A stretch of DNA of 64,000 nt from the NCBI GenBank assembly GCA_902769705.1, contig CACXPX010000002.1, positions 1-64,000 on the forward strand, read 5' to 3'. Origin of the DNA: an uncultured Prevotellaceae bacterium. Its GTDB lineage: Bacteria; Bacteroidota; Bacteroidia; Bacteroidales; Bacteroidaceae. The position numbers and the translations under genes are program-made. Below are positions 17,899-25,923 of the stretch, piece by piece; positions within the stretch are counted from its first letter, which is position 1, and every line of letters starts with the position of its first letter. The notes below the pieces were generated by a model. That model did not search any database, had not been told where the DNA came from, and saw only the letters and a program-made list of their open reading frames with translations.

Positions 17899-18032
17899 AA
17901 TCCGACAACACAAAAATGAAGGAAAAAGAACGGAGAAATGGTGTATTTTCGCTTTTTCTGTTCTAAAACAAACAGAGATGCCGACAGGAATTTGTCGAAT
18001 TATTTCAGAATTATTTCTTCAAACAAACAGCC

Positions 18033-19427
18033 TCAAATGATGCCGAACTGATGGAGGAAAACGGCTGCGATGCAGAGTGGACAAACATAGCGAACGGCAA
18101 AAAGCCAAACCGAAAAGAGGCTGGAGCGCAGCGTTCCCCAATTGCTGAACTCGTCGCGCAAGATGCGGCGTGGAACATACCACCCCAAGAACAGGCACGT
18201 GAGGAACGAGCCGAGGGGCAAGAGGTATTGCGCTGTGAGGTAATCGCAGAAGTTGAGGAATTGCATTCCAAAGACCTTCAGCCCATCGACAGCACCTTGC
18301 GAAAGAGAGCAGAAAATGGCGATAGTGCTGCAGACGAGCGTGGTAACCCATGCACCGCTTCGCCGCGACACGTGCAGCTCCTCATAAAAGAACGCTGTGC
18401 CGATTTCGTGCATCGAAATGGTGGACGTTAGTGCGGCCAACGAGAGCAATCCATAGAACAAGATGCCCACCACATAGCCCGCGACAGGCATGCTGGAGAA
18501 GGCTTGTTGGAAGACGTTGGGCAGCGTGATGAAGATGAGCGATGGACCGCTGTCGGGATTCACACCCACCGAGAAGGCGGCAGGGAAGATCATCAAGCCC
18601 GCAAGAATGGCGATTAGCGAATCGATGAGCGCTATTTGGACAGCCGACCGCAGGAGATTGGTTTGCCGGCTGAAGTAGCTGGCGTAGGTGCAAAGGCAAG
18701 CCGTACCGAGCGAAAGCGAGAAGAACGCCTGCCCCAATGCTTCGAGAAAGACGCTGTGGTTAAGTTTCGAGAAGTCGGGCTTCAACAGGAACTCCACGCC
18801 TTTGCTGGCACCTGGCAACATGCACGATGCCGCCACGATGATAATCAGCAACACGAAGAGCGTAGGCATCAGCAGATTGGAAGCGCGCTCAATGCCGCCA
18901 CGAACACCGCGAATCACCACCAGATGGGTGATGAGAATGAAGGCGACCGCCCAAAGCGTGGGCTTCAAGGGATTTGACGAGAATTCGATGAAGTAGTTTT
19001 TCACATAGTCGGCGTCGCCACTGAGTTGTCCCATCAACGAAGCGAACAGATATTGCAGACACCAACCTGCCACAACAGCGTAGAATCCCAAGATGATCAT
19101 CGACGTGAATACGCCGAGATAGCCGATGAAGGACGAGGGATGGGAGATGAAGGATGAACGAGGGGCGGTGGAGGACAAAGGCTTTTCGGTCATTTTGGCG
19201 TAAGCACGTGCGGCATTCGATGCTCCATGACGTCCGATGATGAACTCGCAGAGCATGCCTGGAATACCCAAAAGCACAACGCAAAGCAGATAAAGAATGA
19301 TGAAGGCTGCACCTCCGTTTTGGCCTGTCATATAAGGGAAACGCCAGATGTTGCCCAATCCGACCGCTGACCCGGCCGTTGCCAGTATCACGCCTATTTT
19401 GGTTCCGAAGTTTCCACGTTGTTCCAT
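18033..19427 (-). CDS. sodium-dependent neurotransmitter-symporter (NSS/SNF) family transporter, copy 1
   Basis: This is a predicted sodium-coupled amino-acid or amine importer of the LeuT fold. The 464-residue protein has about twelve hydrophobic segments. The family signature in helix 1 is GSAVGLGNIWRFPYMTGQNG, where backbone atoms bind sodium and substrate. It is 63 nt or less from its paralogue upstream and shares most of its sequence, so the two arose by tandem duplication and are probably co-transcribed. Compared with copy 2, residues about 82-97 carry an insertion rich in Ser and Pro (STAPRSSFISHPSSF) encoded by near-repeats of a short purine-rich DNA motif. The transported solute cannot be told. 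Confidence 0.9.
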   Translation of the reverse strand: MEQRGNFGTKIGVILATAGSAVGLGNIWRFPYMTGQNGGAAFIILYLLCVVLLGIPGMLCEFIIGRHGASNAARAYAKMTEKPLSSTAPRSSFISHPSSFIGYLGVFTSMIILGFYAVVAGWCLQYLFASLMGQLSGDADYVKNYFIEFSSNPLKPTLWAVAFILITHLVVIRGVRGGIERASNLLMPTLFVLLIIIVAASCMLPGASKGVEFLLKPDFSKLNHSVFLEALGQAFFSLSLGTACLCTYASYFSRQTNLLRSAVQIALIDSLIAILAGLMIFPAAFSVGVNPDSGPSLIFITLPNVFQQAFSSMPVAGYVVGILFYGLLSLAALTSTISMHEIGTAFFYEELHVSRRSGAWVTTLVCSTIAIFCSLSQGAVDGLKVFGMQFLNFCDYLTAQYLLPLGSFLTCLFLGWYVPRRILRDEFSNWGTLRSSLFSVWLFAVRYVCPLCIAAVFLHQFGII

Positions 19428-19463
19428 ATCTTCAAATCCTAATATACTGGTTTTGATGGGTTA

Positions 19464-20834
19464 TCAGATGACACCGAACTGATGCAACATGATGGCGGCA
19501 ATGGCTGCCGGACACACGAATCGAATGAGGAAAAGATAAGTGGAGAAAAACGTGGTGCGGAGCGTTCCCCAGTTGGTGAACTCGTCCTTCACCAACTTGC
19601 GAGGCACAAACCACCCGAGGAACAGGCATGTGAGGAATCCGCCAACGGGTAGGAATATCTGCCCTGTTACAAAGTCAAACACGTCGAACAACGAGTGGCC
19701 GGCAATCGAAAGACCTTCAACAGCACCTAACGAGAGCGAGCAGAACGCCCCGATAATGCAAGTAGAGATGGTAACGATGAGTGCCCCACTCTTGCGCGAG
19801 ATGTGCAATTCTTCGAAGAAGAAGGCTGTGGAGACCTCGTGAAGGGACATGAGCGAGGTTAAAGCCGCCAGAGACAACAGCACATAGAACAGCAAAGACA
19901 CCACCCATCCAAGCCAAGGAATGGTGGCAAATGCCTGATTGAACACGTTGGGCAACGTAATGAAGATGAGCGAAGGGCCGCTGTCGGGGCTTACACCCAC
20001 CGAGAATGCTGCGGGGAATATCATCAATCCGGCCAGAATAGCCACCAAGCAGTCAACTACGCTAATCTGCACAGCCGACGAAAGCAGGTTGGTTTGTCGG
20101 CTGAAATAGCTGGCGTAAGTGCAAATGCAACCCATCGCAATGCTCAACGAATAGAAACTCTGGCCCAATGCGCCAAGGAACACACCTCGGTTGAACTTAG
20201 TAAAATCGGGCTTAAACAAGAATTCTATTCCTTCATTAGCCCCAGGCAAGAGGCAAGAGGCAACAACTATGATGAGCAGAAGGATGAATAGCGCGGGCAT
20301 CAACAACTTGGAAGCCCGCTCAATGCCTCCACGAACGCCGTGGATGATGACAAAATGACAAACTAAAAGAATGACAATTGTCCAAAAGATGGGACGGATG
20401 GGCGATGATGAGAAATCTTGGAAGTAAGTGGACACGAATGTCGCATCGCCTTTCAACTCACCCATAATGGAAGCATAGACATATTGAAGGCACCATCCGC
20501 TCACCACGGCATAATAACCTGTGATGAGAAAACCCGTGAGCACACCCATGTAACCAATAGCCGCAGGCAACTTGCGAAGACGGCCTTCGCCCGCCACTTT
20601 GGTGTAGGCGCGTGCGGTGTTTGACGCTCCATGACGGCCAATGATGAACTCGCTCACCATGCAAGGAATGCCCAGCAACAATACACATATTATATAAATA
20701 AAGATGAAGACTGCGCCACCATTCTCGCCTGCCATGTAGGGGAAACGCCATACGTTGCCCAATCCAACAGCCGAACCTGCCGTGGCCAGTATCACGCCTA
20801 ACTTACTACCGAAATTCGCCCTTTCTTCTGCCAT
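19464..20834 (-). CDS. sodium-dependent neurotransmitter-symporter (NSS/SNF) family transporter, copy 2
   Basis: The 456-residue paralogue of the following gene has the same helix-1 signature (GSAVGLGNVWRFPYMAGENG) and about twelve membrane segments. It is the promoter-proximal gene of the pair, with 36 nt between them. Differences from copy 1 in helix regions are modest (for example NAMISLHE-type versus TISMHEIG stretches), so the two may take up related but different amino acids. A -7 box lies 28 nt upstream of the ATG. No accessory subunit gene is nearby, which is normal for bacterial NSS proteins. Confidence 0.9.
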   Translation of the reverse strand: MAEERANFGSKLGVILATAGSAVGLGNVWRFPYMAGENGGAVFIFIYIICVLLLGIPCMVSEFIIGRHGASNTARAYTKVAGEGRLRKLPAAIGYMGVLTGFLITGYYAVVSGWCLQYVYASIMGELKGDATFVSTYFQDFSSSPIRPIFWTIVILLVCHFVIIHGVRGGIERASKLLMPALFILLLIIVVASCLLPGANEGIEFLFKPDFTKFNRGVFLGALGQSFYSLSIAMGCICTYASYFSRQTNLLSSAVQISVVDCLVAILAGLMIFPAAFSVGVSPDSGPSLIFITLPNVFNQAFATIPWLGWVVSLLFYVLLSLAALTSLMSLHEVSTAFFFEELHISRKSGALIVTISTCIIGAFCSLSLGAVEGLSIAGHSLFDVFDFVTGQIFLPVGGFLTCLFLGWFVPRKLVKDEFTNWGTLRTTFFSTYLFLIRFVCPAAIAAIMLHQFGVI

Positions 20835-20861
20835 ATTGCCATTTTATTCCTTTATTGGTTG

Positions 20862-20869
20862 CAAAATTA
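20862..20869 (-). promoter_or_regulatory. -7 promoter element of the NSS transporter pair
   Basis: TAATTTTG on the minus strand, 28 nt before the ATG. A well-spaced -33 box is not clear. From here to 21184 (about 315 nt) no gene or clear feature was found. Confidence 0.45.
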
Positions 20870-21184
20870 TAAAATTATTGGCACAAAAACATCAAATCCG
20901 AAAGAAAAAACCAAAAGCAGAGCCAAACTCGTTTGAGCTATGCTGAGTGGTATATAGAAATCAGCAGGAATACTACGATGCTATCACCTGACGCTGGACA
21001 GTCGGCCCCCTTTATTGACAAAGAAAAATTCAACACTCAAAGATTAGGGTTCAAAAAACATTAATTATCAATTCAAGCGGATGGTTTTTGATGGAAAAAT
21101 GTGATGAGAGACTATCGGGGATGAAACAATCGGATGGGGGAGAAAGATTAAAGACTTCAAAATGCAACTATAAATTTTTAGTTT

Positions 21185-21269
21185 TTGTTGCAACAATGCC
21201 ACCACTTGCATAACGTATTGGGAAACAAGTAGTTAATGCGTTGCAAAAGCGTGGCATTGGTGGCAACAA
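21185..21269. repeat. imperfect inverted repeat, 18-19-nt arms
   Basis: TTGTTGCAACAATGCCAC (21185-21202) pairs with GTGGCATTGGTGGCAACAA (21251-21269) with one indel and one mismatch, enclosing a 48-nt loop. No T run follows, so it is not a typical terminator. It sits just before array C. Confidence 0.55.
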
Positions 21270-21294
21270 CTTCAGTTGACGCGTTTCCAGAATC

Positions 21295-21401
21295 GTTACC
21301 ACTATGCGGTAACATCATTACCAATATGTGGTAACACCATTACCACTATGCGGTAACGTTATTACCAGTATGCGGTAGACATACTACCACACGGCGGTAA
21401 C
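21295..21401. repeat. array C: five 19-nt palindromes at exact 22-bp period
   Basis: Units start at 21295, 21317, 21339, 21361 and 21383. Unit 1 is GTTACCACTATGCGGTAAC, and the others differ by a few bases (ATTACCAATATGTGGTAAC, ATTACCACTATGCGGTAAC, ATTACCAGTATGCGGTAGA, ACTACCACACGGCGGTAAC). The outer six bases of each arm are the conserved part (GTTACC/GGTAAC) and 3-nt spacers separate the units. No anchor sequence was found here. It lies between the divergent NSS and vanZ-like genes. Confidence 0.9.
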
Positions 21402-21450
21402 AAATATACAAATAGTTGGCAATAATTGTTCTTGCAAGGTGAGTTTTTAT

Positions 21451-21690
21451 AAAAAAGAAATAAGGCTTTTTCTTTTGTTTTGCTTTCGGCTTTTAGTAAC
21501 TTTAGCTTCGCTGAAGTTACTAGCACTCGGAATAAAAAAGAAATAAGTCTTTTTCTTTTGTTCTTCTCTCGTTTTTTCGTAACTTTGTCATTAAATGACG
21601 AAGTTGTTACATCTCGGCATAAAAAATAAATTCATTTATTTTATTCTGCTCTCGATTTTTCGTAACTTTGTATTGCAAAAGAGAAAGGAA
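21451..21690 (+). repeat. triplicated promoter segment, -7 boxes spaced exactly 83 bp
   Basis: Three tandem degenerate copies carry -7-like boxes at 21497 (TAACTTTA), 21580 (TAACTTTG) and 21663 (TAACTTTG), each 83 bp apart. Before the second and third boxes is the shared CTCG-TTTTTCG stretch. Each later copy begins with an A-rich ATAAAAAA block after CTCGG. Small compensating indels exist between copies 2 and 3. The last box, 28 nt before the ATG at 21691, is probably the working promoter of the vanZ-like gene. Confidence 0.75.
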
Positions 21691-22104
21691 ATGATGCATA
21701 AACTAAAGAATATGATCAAGAAATATCCAGCGACCAGTTTTCTGATTGTGGTCATCTGGATTATTTGTCTCATACCCATTCCCGAGAATGTGCCGTTAGG
21801 CGATGTGCCGATGATGGACAAATGGACCCACTTCGTGATGTACGGAACTCTTTGTTCTGTCATGTGGTGGGAATATCTGCACCGCCATAAAGACAAAAAA
21901 AATGCGGGCAAATTGTTTTTGCTCGCATTTCTCGCGCCCATCGTCATGAGCGGGTTGATAGAATTGGCACAATCCTACCTTACTGGCGGTAATCGCAGTG
22001 GCGATTGGCTTGACTTCGCGGCCAACAGCATTGGGGTGGTGTTGGGCAACCTTATCGGTATTCTTCTGGCAGCGTTTCGCGCCAAAGGGAGAAGGGATAC
22101 TTGA
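21691..22104 (+). CDS. VanZ-like family membrane protein
   Basis: The 137-residue protein has four hydrophobic segments and the family hallmarks PMMDKWTHFVMYGTLC and GLIELAQSYLTGGNRSGDWLDFAANSIGVVLGN-type spacing (histidine and the RSGDWLD motif visible). VanZ proteins give low teicoplanin resistance in enterococci, but in most bacteria the function is unknown. The start at 21691 follows GAGAAAGGA, and the promoter box ends 20 nt before it; a longer frame from 21595 would run through the promoter repeat. Its 3' end overlaps the convergent CYTH gene by 53 nt. Confidence 0.85.
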   Translation: MMHKLKNMIKKYPATSFLIVVIWIICLIPIPENVPLGDVPMMDKWTHFVMYGTLCSVMWWEYLHRHKDKKNAGKLFLLAFLAPIVMSGLIELAQSYLTGGNRSGDWLDFAANSIGVVLGNLIGILLAAFRAKGRRDT

Positions 22105-22600
22105 GCATGTGCTTGTTGTAGAAACGGCGGTCGCCTGTAACTTCAGGCCCGATGAAATCGGGCTTTTCGAAGGCATCCCGTTCATTTTTGAGTTCCACTT
22201 CAGCCATCACAAGCCCATCGTTGTCGCCATGAAACTCGTCAACCTCGAAAGTGTGGTCTCCGCTTTTCACAAGATAACGATGTTTGTCAATAACTCCGCC
22301 TCGGCACAGCTTGAGAAGGTTCTCAGCCTCTTCGATGGTGATTTCCTTCTCGAACTCATAGCGTGAGAGTCCACCATCTATGCTTTGCCCCTTTATGGTA
22401 AGGAAGGCCCCCTCCAAACCTCCCCCCGTAGGGGAGGCTTCTATTTCAGGGAGAAGTTCGCTCTTGCGCAATCGGATGCGCACAGTAGCATTGTCGCACG
22501 GTATGTAGCCTTGCTTGATGTGGCTGCACGAAAAGGCGGCGCGTTTATATGCGTCGCCTTTTTTCACAAGGAACTTACGTTCTATTTCCAGTCCACTCAT
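22052..22600 (-). CDS. CYTH domain protein (putative inorganic/organic triphosphatase)
   Basis: CYTH proteins form a tunnel fold that hydrolyses triphosphates such as tripolyphosphate or thiamine triphosphate. The family N-terminal motif EIERKFLV is present (residues 5-12), as are the basic strand TVRIRLR (about 39-45), LTIKG (67-71), YEFEKEI, DKHRYLV and FEVDEFHG. The length of 182 residues is slightly long because residues 46-66 form an extra segment rich in Pro and Gly (LLPEIEASPTGGGLEGAF) between the basic strand and LTIKG. This segment is encoded by a palindromic repeat (CCTCCCC-CCGTA-GGGGAGG at 22419-22437). The insert lies in a surface loop, so the enzyme may still work. Confidence 0.88.
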   Translation of the reverse strand: MSGLEIERKFLVKKGDAYKRAAFSCSHIKQGYIPCDNATVRIRLRKSELLPEIEASPTGGGLEGAFLTIKGQSIDGGLSRYEFEKEITIEEAENLLKLCRGGVIDKHRYLVKSGDHTFEVDEFHGDNDGLVMAEVELKNERDAFEKPDFIGPEVTGDRRFYNKHMLKYPFSLWRETLPEEYR

Positions 22601-22621
22601 TTTATCATTTACTATGGCCGA

Positions 22622-22762
22622 TTACATATTGACAAAAGTCCAAATCAGGTAGAAAACGGCAAATGCGATGAGCACACCGAAAATCCAGTTGACAACTTTA
22701 CGTCCTTGTTCCTCTTGTTTTTTCTTGTAAGCCTCACGCTTGGGATTGATTTTTTTACTCAT
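22622..22762 (-). CDS. 46-residue single-pass membrane protein of unknown function
   Basis: This short gene lies between prfB and the CYTH gene on the same strand. The product starts with a very basic cytoplasmic segment (MSKKINPKREAYKKKQEEQG) followed by one membrane helix (about residues 25-44, NWIFGVLIAFAVFYLIWTF). Clean coding character and conserved strand with its neighbours support a real gene. It is 22 nt downstream of the prfB stop and 21 nt upstream of the CYTH start, so the three are likely one operon. Function is not known. Confidence 0.7.
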   Translation of the reverse strand: MSKKINPKREAYKKKQEEQGRKVVNWIFGVLIAFAVFYLIWTFVNM

Positions 22763-22784
22763 AGTCGTAATATTTGTTTTTAGG

Positions 22785-23909
22785 TTATTGTTCTTCATCA
22801 TTGACGGGGAATTCCATGAGATAGGCTTTGATGAACGGGTCTATCTTCCCATCCATGACAGCATCGACATCTGTGGTCTGATAATTTGTGCGATGGTCTT
22901 TCACGCGTCGGTCATCGAACACGTAACTGCGGATTTGGCTTCCCCACTCGATTTTCTTCTTCCCGGCCTCAATCTTGGCCTGCGCCTCGAGACGTTTCTT
23001 CATGGCACGGTCGTAGAGCTGAGACTTGAGCAGCAGCAAAGCCTTCTCCTTGTTCTTCGGCTGGTCGCGGGTCTCGGTATTCTCGATGAGGATTTCCTCT
23101 TCCTCACCAGTGTCAGGGTCGGTGTACCAGTAACGCAGACGCACTCCAGACTCCACCTTGTTGACGTTCTGCCCGCCAGCACCACTGCTTCGGAAGGTGT
23201 CCCACGAGAGTTTGGCGGGATCGACGTAAACCTCGATAGTGTCATCGACAAGAGGAGTGACAAACACGGAGGCAAAAGAGGTCATGCGTTTGCCTTGGGC
23301 ATTGAACGGGGAAACACGGACGAGCCGATGCACACCATTCTCGCTTTTAAGGAAACCATAGGCATATTCTCCACCTTCAATCTCCATGGTGACGCTCTTA
23401 ATTCCAGCCTCGTCACCGTCCTGAAGGTTGGAGATGACGACTTTATGCCCATGAGCCTCGGCCCATCGCATATACATTCGCATAAGCATGGACGCCCAGT
23501 CCTGGCTCTCGGTGCCTCCAGCACCCGAGTTGATTTTCAACACGCAATCCATCGGGTCTTCCTTCTGGCGGAGCATGTTCTTCAGTTCCAAGTCTTCAAT
23601 AGCCTTGATGGCCTTATCATAGTCGGCATCAACTTCCTCTTCGGTCACCATCTCGTCACGATAGAAATCGAAAGCCAATTGAAGTTCATCGGCCAACTGC
23701 CGCACTTCTTTGTATCCTTTTATCCATTTTTCGATGCCCTTCACCTTTTTCATCTGCTCCTGAGCCCGCTTCACATCTTCCCAGAAATCGGGTGCTTGTG
23801 TTCGTAATTGCTCTTCCTCAAACTCCATCTGCTTCTGTTCAATATTGAGATAGCGATAGAGCGAGTCAGCTCGGTCGAGGACATCTTTCAATTGGTCTTG
23901 TGTTATCAT
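22785..23909 (-). CDS. prfB: peptide chain release factor 2
   Basis: RF2 releases finished proteins at UGA and UAA codons. The 374-residue protein has the tripeptide anticodon SPF (residues 200-202), which distinguishes RF2 from RF1, and the catalytic GGQ (245-247). The reading frame is continuous from the ATG, so the programmed +1 frameshift near codon 25 that controls RF2 in E. coli and many other bacteria is not needed here. N-terminal domain and domain 2 (ELRTQAPDFWEDVKRAQEQM) look complete. Confidence 0.97.
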   Translation of the reverse strand: MITQDQLKDVLDRADSLYRYLNIEQKQMEFEEEQLRTQAPDFWEDVKRAQEQMKKVKGIEKWIKGYKEVRQLADELQLAFDFYRDEMVTEEEVDADYDKAIKAIEDLELKNMLRQKEDPMDCVLKINSGAGGTESQDWASMLMRMYMRWAEAHGHKVVISNLQDGDEAGIKSVTMEIEGGEYAYGFLKSENGVHRLVRVSPFNAQGKRMTSFASVFVTPLVDDTIEVYVDPAKLSWDTFRSSGAGGQNVNKVESGVRLRYWYTDPDTGEEEEILIENTETRDQPKNKEKALLLLKSQLYDRAMKKRLEAQAKIEAGKKKIEWGSQIRSYVFDDRRVKDHRTNYQTTDVDAVMDGKIDPFIKAYLMEFPVNDEEQ

Positions 23910-23955
23910 TCTCTTTTTACTACGGATTGCACGGATGAATGGTCAATCACTCCGT

Positions 23956-25776
23956 TTATTCTTCGTACATTTTGTCAATTACGTCCTTGAAGTTCCGGCT
24001 CACAACCGCACGCTTCAACTTCAAGGTGTTTGTCAACTCGCCACTCTCCATCGAGAAATGGTGGGCGATGAGCGTGATTCGCTTGATTTTCTCGTAGTGT
24101 GCCAACCGCTGTTGCAAGGTGTCGATGCGTTCCATGATCATGTCGTGAACCTCCTTGCTCTGACAGAGTTGCTCACGATTCTCGAACTTCAACCCTTTGC
24201 TGGACGCCCATTCTTCAACCAGTCGGAATTCGGGTACTATCAATGCCGAAACGAATTTGCGCTGGTCGGCAATGACAGCCACTTGGTCGATATATTTGTC
24301 AACCAACAGCATGGCCTCTACCATCTGCGGAGCTATGTATTTTCCGTTTGATGTCTTGTACAAGTCTTTGATACGCTCCGTAAGGAACAATTCACCATTG
24401 CGCATGTATCCGGCGTCGCCCGTGTGGAAGAAACCGTCTTCGTCGAAGGCCACAGCATTGGCATCGTCGCGCTTGTAATATCCACAAGTGATGGTGGGAC
24501 CTTTAAGCAGGATTTCACCATCGTCGCTGATTTTCACCTCAATGCTACTGATGGGCCTTCCCACAGATCCAATGGTGTATGCCTCTCCCAAATGGTCGCA
24601 CGAAACAGTAGCAAGGCTCTCGGTCAACCCGTACCCAACCACCATATTGAGGCCGACCGAATGGACAAACTCTTCCACTTCTGGCGACACATAAGCACCG
24701 GCCGTTGGGAAGAAATGGGCGTTTTGGAGTCCCAGCTCTTTTCGCACAAGACTCATGACGGAACTGTTGAGCAATTTATACTCCAGAGCCAGCGACATAG
24801 GTGGCCGCTTTCCACGGCTCAAGTATTCGATGTTATATTTCCTTCCAACTGCCAAAGCGTGACGGAATATCTTCTGCTTGGCCGCACTCGATTTCTCGAT
24901 TTTGTCTTTCACAGCCATATACACTTTCTCCCAGAAGCGGGGAACAGAGCACATGCACGACGGATGTGTTTCGCGCATCGACTGCTGGATTTCCTTCGGA
25001 TAGGTGTTCAATATCAAGTGAGCACCCTCAGTCAAGCACAAATAGGCCCATCCGCGCTCAAAGATATGAGCCAACGGCAGGAAACACATCACTCGGTCTT
25101 TCTCGCCTACAGGCACGCATTCATCGTTGGCCTTCATGGCGGCATCATATTGCTTGTAGGTCAGCACCACACCTTTCGACTCACCTGTGGTTCCGCTGGT
25201 ATAAATGATGTTACAAACATCTTCGTAATTGGCCTGTTTCCACAGTTCTTCCACCTGCGTCTGGCGCGGCAGATTCTCTCCCAAAGCGATGAAGTCTTCG
25301 AAATAAAGGGCATTGGGATCGTGGGTAGAAATGCGAACACTGCGGTCGAAGATGATGATACGCTCCAGCGTGGGACAAAGTGCAAAAATGCGGTGAGCCT
25401 TGTCGTACTGTTCCTGCTCGCCTACAAAAAGGAAGCGAGCACCGGAATCTTGCACAACGTATTGGATTTGTTGCTCGCTCGACGTGGCATAGATGGGTAT
25501 GGAGATGGCCCGGATGCCATAAGCGCCAAAGTCGGTGTAAAGATACTGAATACAGTTCTGCGCGAACACAACGATGCTCTCCTGAGGCTTGATGCCAAGG
25601 TTCAGCATGGCATTTGACACCTGTTTCACCCTTAACGAGAACTGTTTCCACGAAACTTGTTTCCATTCCAACGAGCCGAACATGCGGAAAGTCAAAGCCG
25701 CACGATTGCCGTATTTTTCAGCTTGCTCGTGAATGAGCACCGAATAATGACTGTTGTTCTGCATAGCTGTTTGCAT
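23956..25776 (-). CDS. long-chain fatty acid--CoA ligase (AMP-forming)
   Basis: The enzyme activates long-chain fatty acids with ATP and CoA for membrane lipid use or recycling. The adenylate-forming motif YTSGTTGESKGVVLT, the downstream YGLTE motif, GYYKRDDANA and the HTGDAGYMRNGELFLTERIKDLYKTSNGKYIAPQ-region (A8 core) are all visible. With the ATG at 25776 the protein has 606 residues, normal for the FadD15/LACS branch that lacks a membrane anchor. A second ATG at 25764 is equally possible: the promoter at 25786-25817 would give a nearly leaderless mRNA for the first and a 15-nt leader for the second. It is upstream of prfB on the same strand. Confidence 0.93.
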   Translation of the reverse strand: MQTAMQNNSHYSVLIHEQAEKYGNRAALTFRMFGSLEWKQVSWKQFSLRVKQVSNAMLNLGIKPQESIVVFAQNCIQYLYTDFGAYGIRAISIPIYATSSEQQIQYVVQDSGARFLFVGEQEQYDKAHRIFALCPTLERIIIFDRSVRISTHDPNALYFEDFIALGENLPRQTQVEELWKQANYEDVCNIIYTSGTTGESKGVVLTYKQYDAAMKANDECVPVGEKDRVMCFLPLAHIFERGWAYLCLTEGAHLILNTYPKEIQQSMRETHPSCMCSVPRFWEKVYMAVKDKIEKSSAAKQKIFRHALAVGRKYNIEYLSRGKRPPMSLALEYKLLNSSVMSLVRKELGLQNAHFFPTAGAYVSPEVEEFVHSVGLNMVVGYGLTESLATVSCDHLGEAYTIGSVGRPISSIEVKISDDGEILLKGPTITCGYYKRDDANAVAFDEDGFFHTGDAGYMRNGELFLTERIKDLYKTSNGKYIAPQMVEAMLLVDKYIDQVAVIADQRKFVSALIVPEFRLVEEWASSKGLKFENREQLCQSKEVHDMIMERIDTLQQRLAHYEKIKRITLIAHHFSMESGELTNTLKLKRAVVSRNFKDVIDKMYEE

Positions 25777-25785
25777 TAATAATTG

Positions 25786-25817
25786 CAAAAGTAAAGCAAA
25801 AACGGCAAAAAAACAAA
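25786..25817 (-). promoter_or_regulatory. promoter of the acyl-CoA ligase gene
   Basis: On the minus strand TTTG (25817-25814), 20 nt, TACTTTTG (25793-25786). It lies 9 nt before the first ATG. Confidence 0.65.
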
Positions 25818-25854
25818 CTTTTCCTCATTTATTTTGAGCCACAGAGGAAAATAC

Positions 25855-25885
25855 TCAAAAAAAACAGGGTGTTCGCACACCCTGT
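25855..25885 (-). terminator. intrinsic terminator after the glycosyltransferase gene
   Basis: ACAGGGTGT (25864-25872) pairs perfectly with ACACCCTGT (25877-25885) around a TCGC tetraloop. On the minus strand it is followed by eight T residues. Confidence 0.92.
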
Positions 25886-25923
25886 CTACACATTATATAT
25901 TATTAAGAACCAATCTTCTGATG

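Noticed and set aside
22740-23807. Plus-strand open frame of 355 codons opposite prfB
   Set aside because: It is the reverse of a clear RF2 gene; composition is typical of a shadow frame.
22785-23909. Programmed frameshift in prfB
   Set aside because: The reading frame is continuous from the ATG through the SPF and GGQ motifs; no in-frame stop near codon 25.
24424-25617. Plus-strand open frame of 397 codons opposite the acyl-CoA ligase
   Set aside because: It mirrors a gene with all expected motifs and has no recognisable features of its own.
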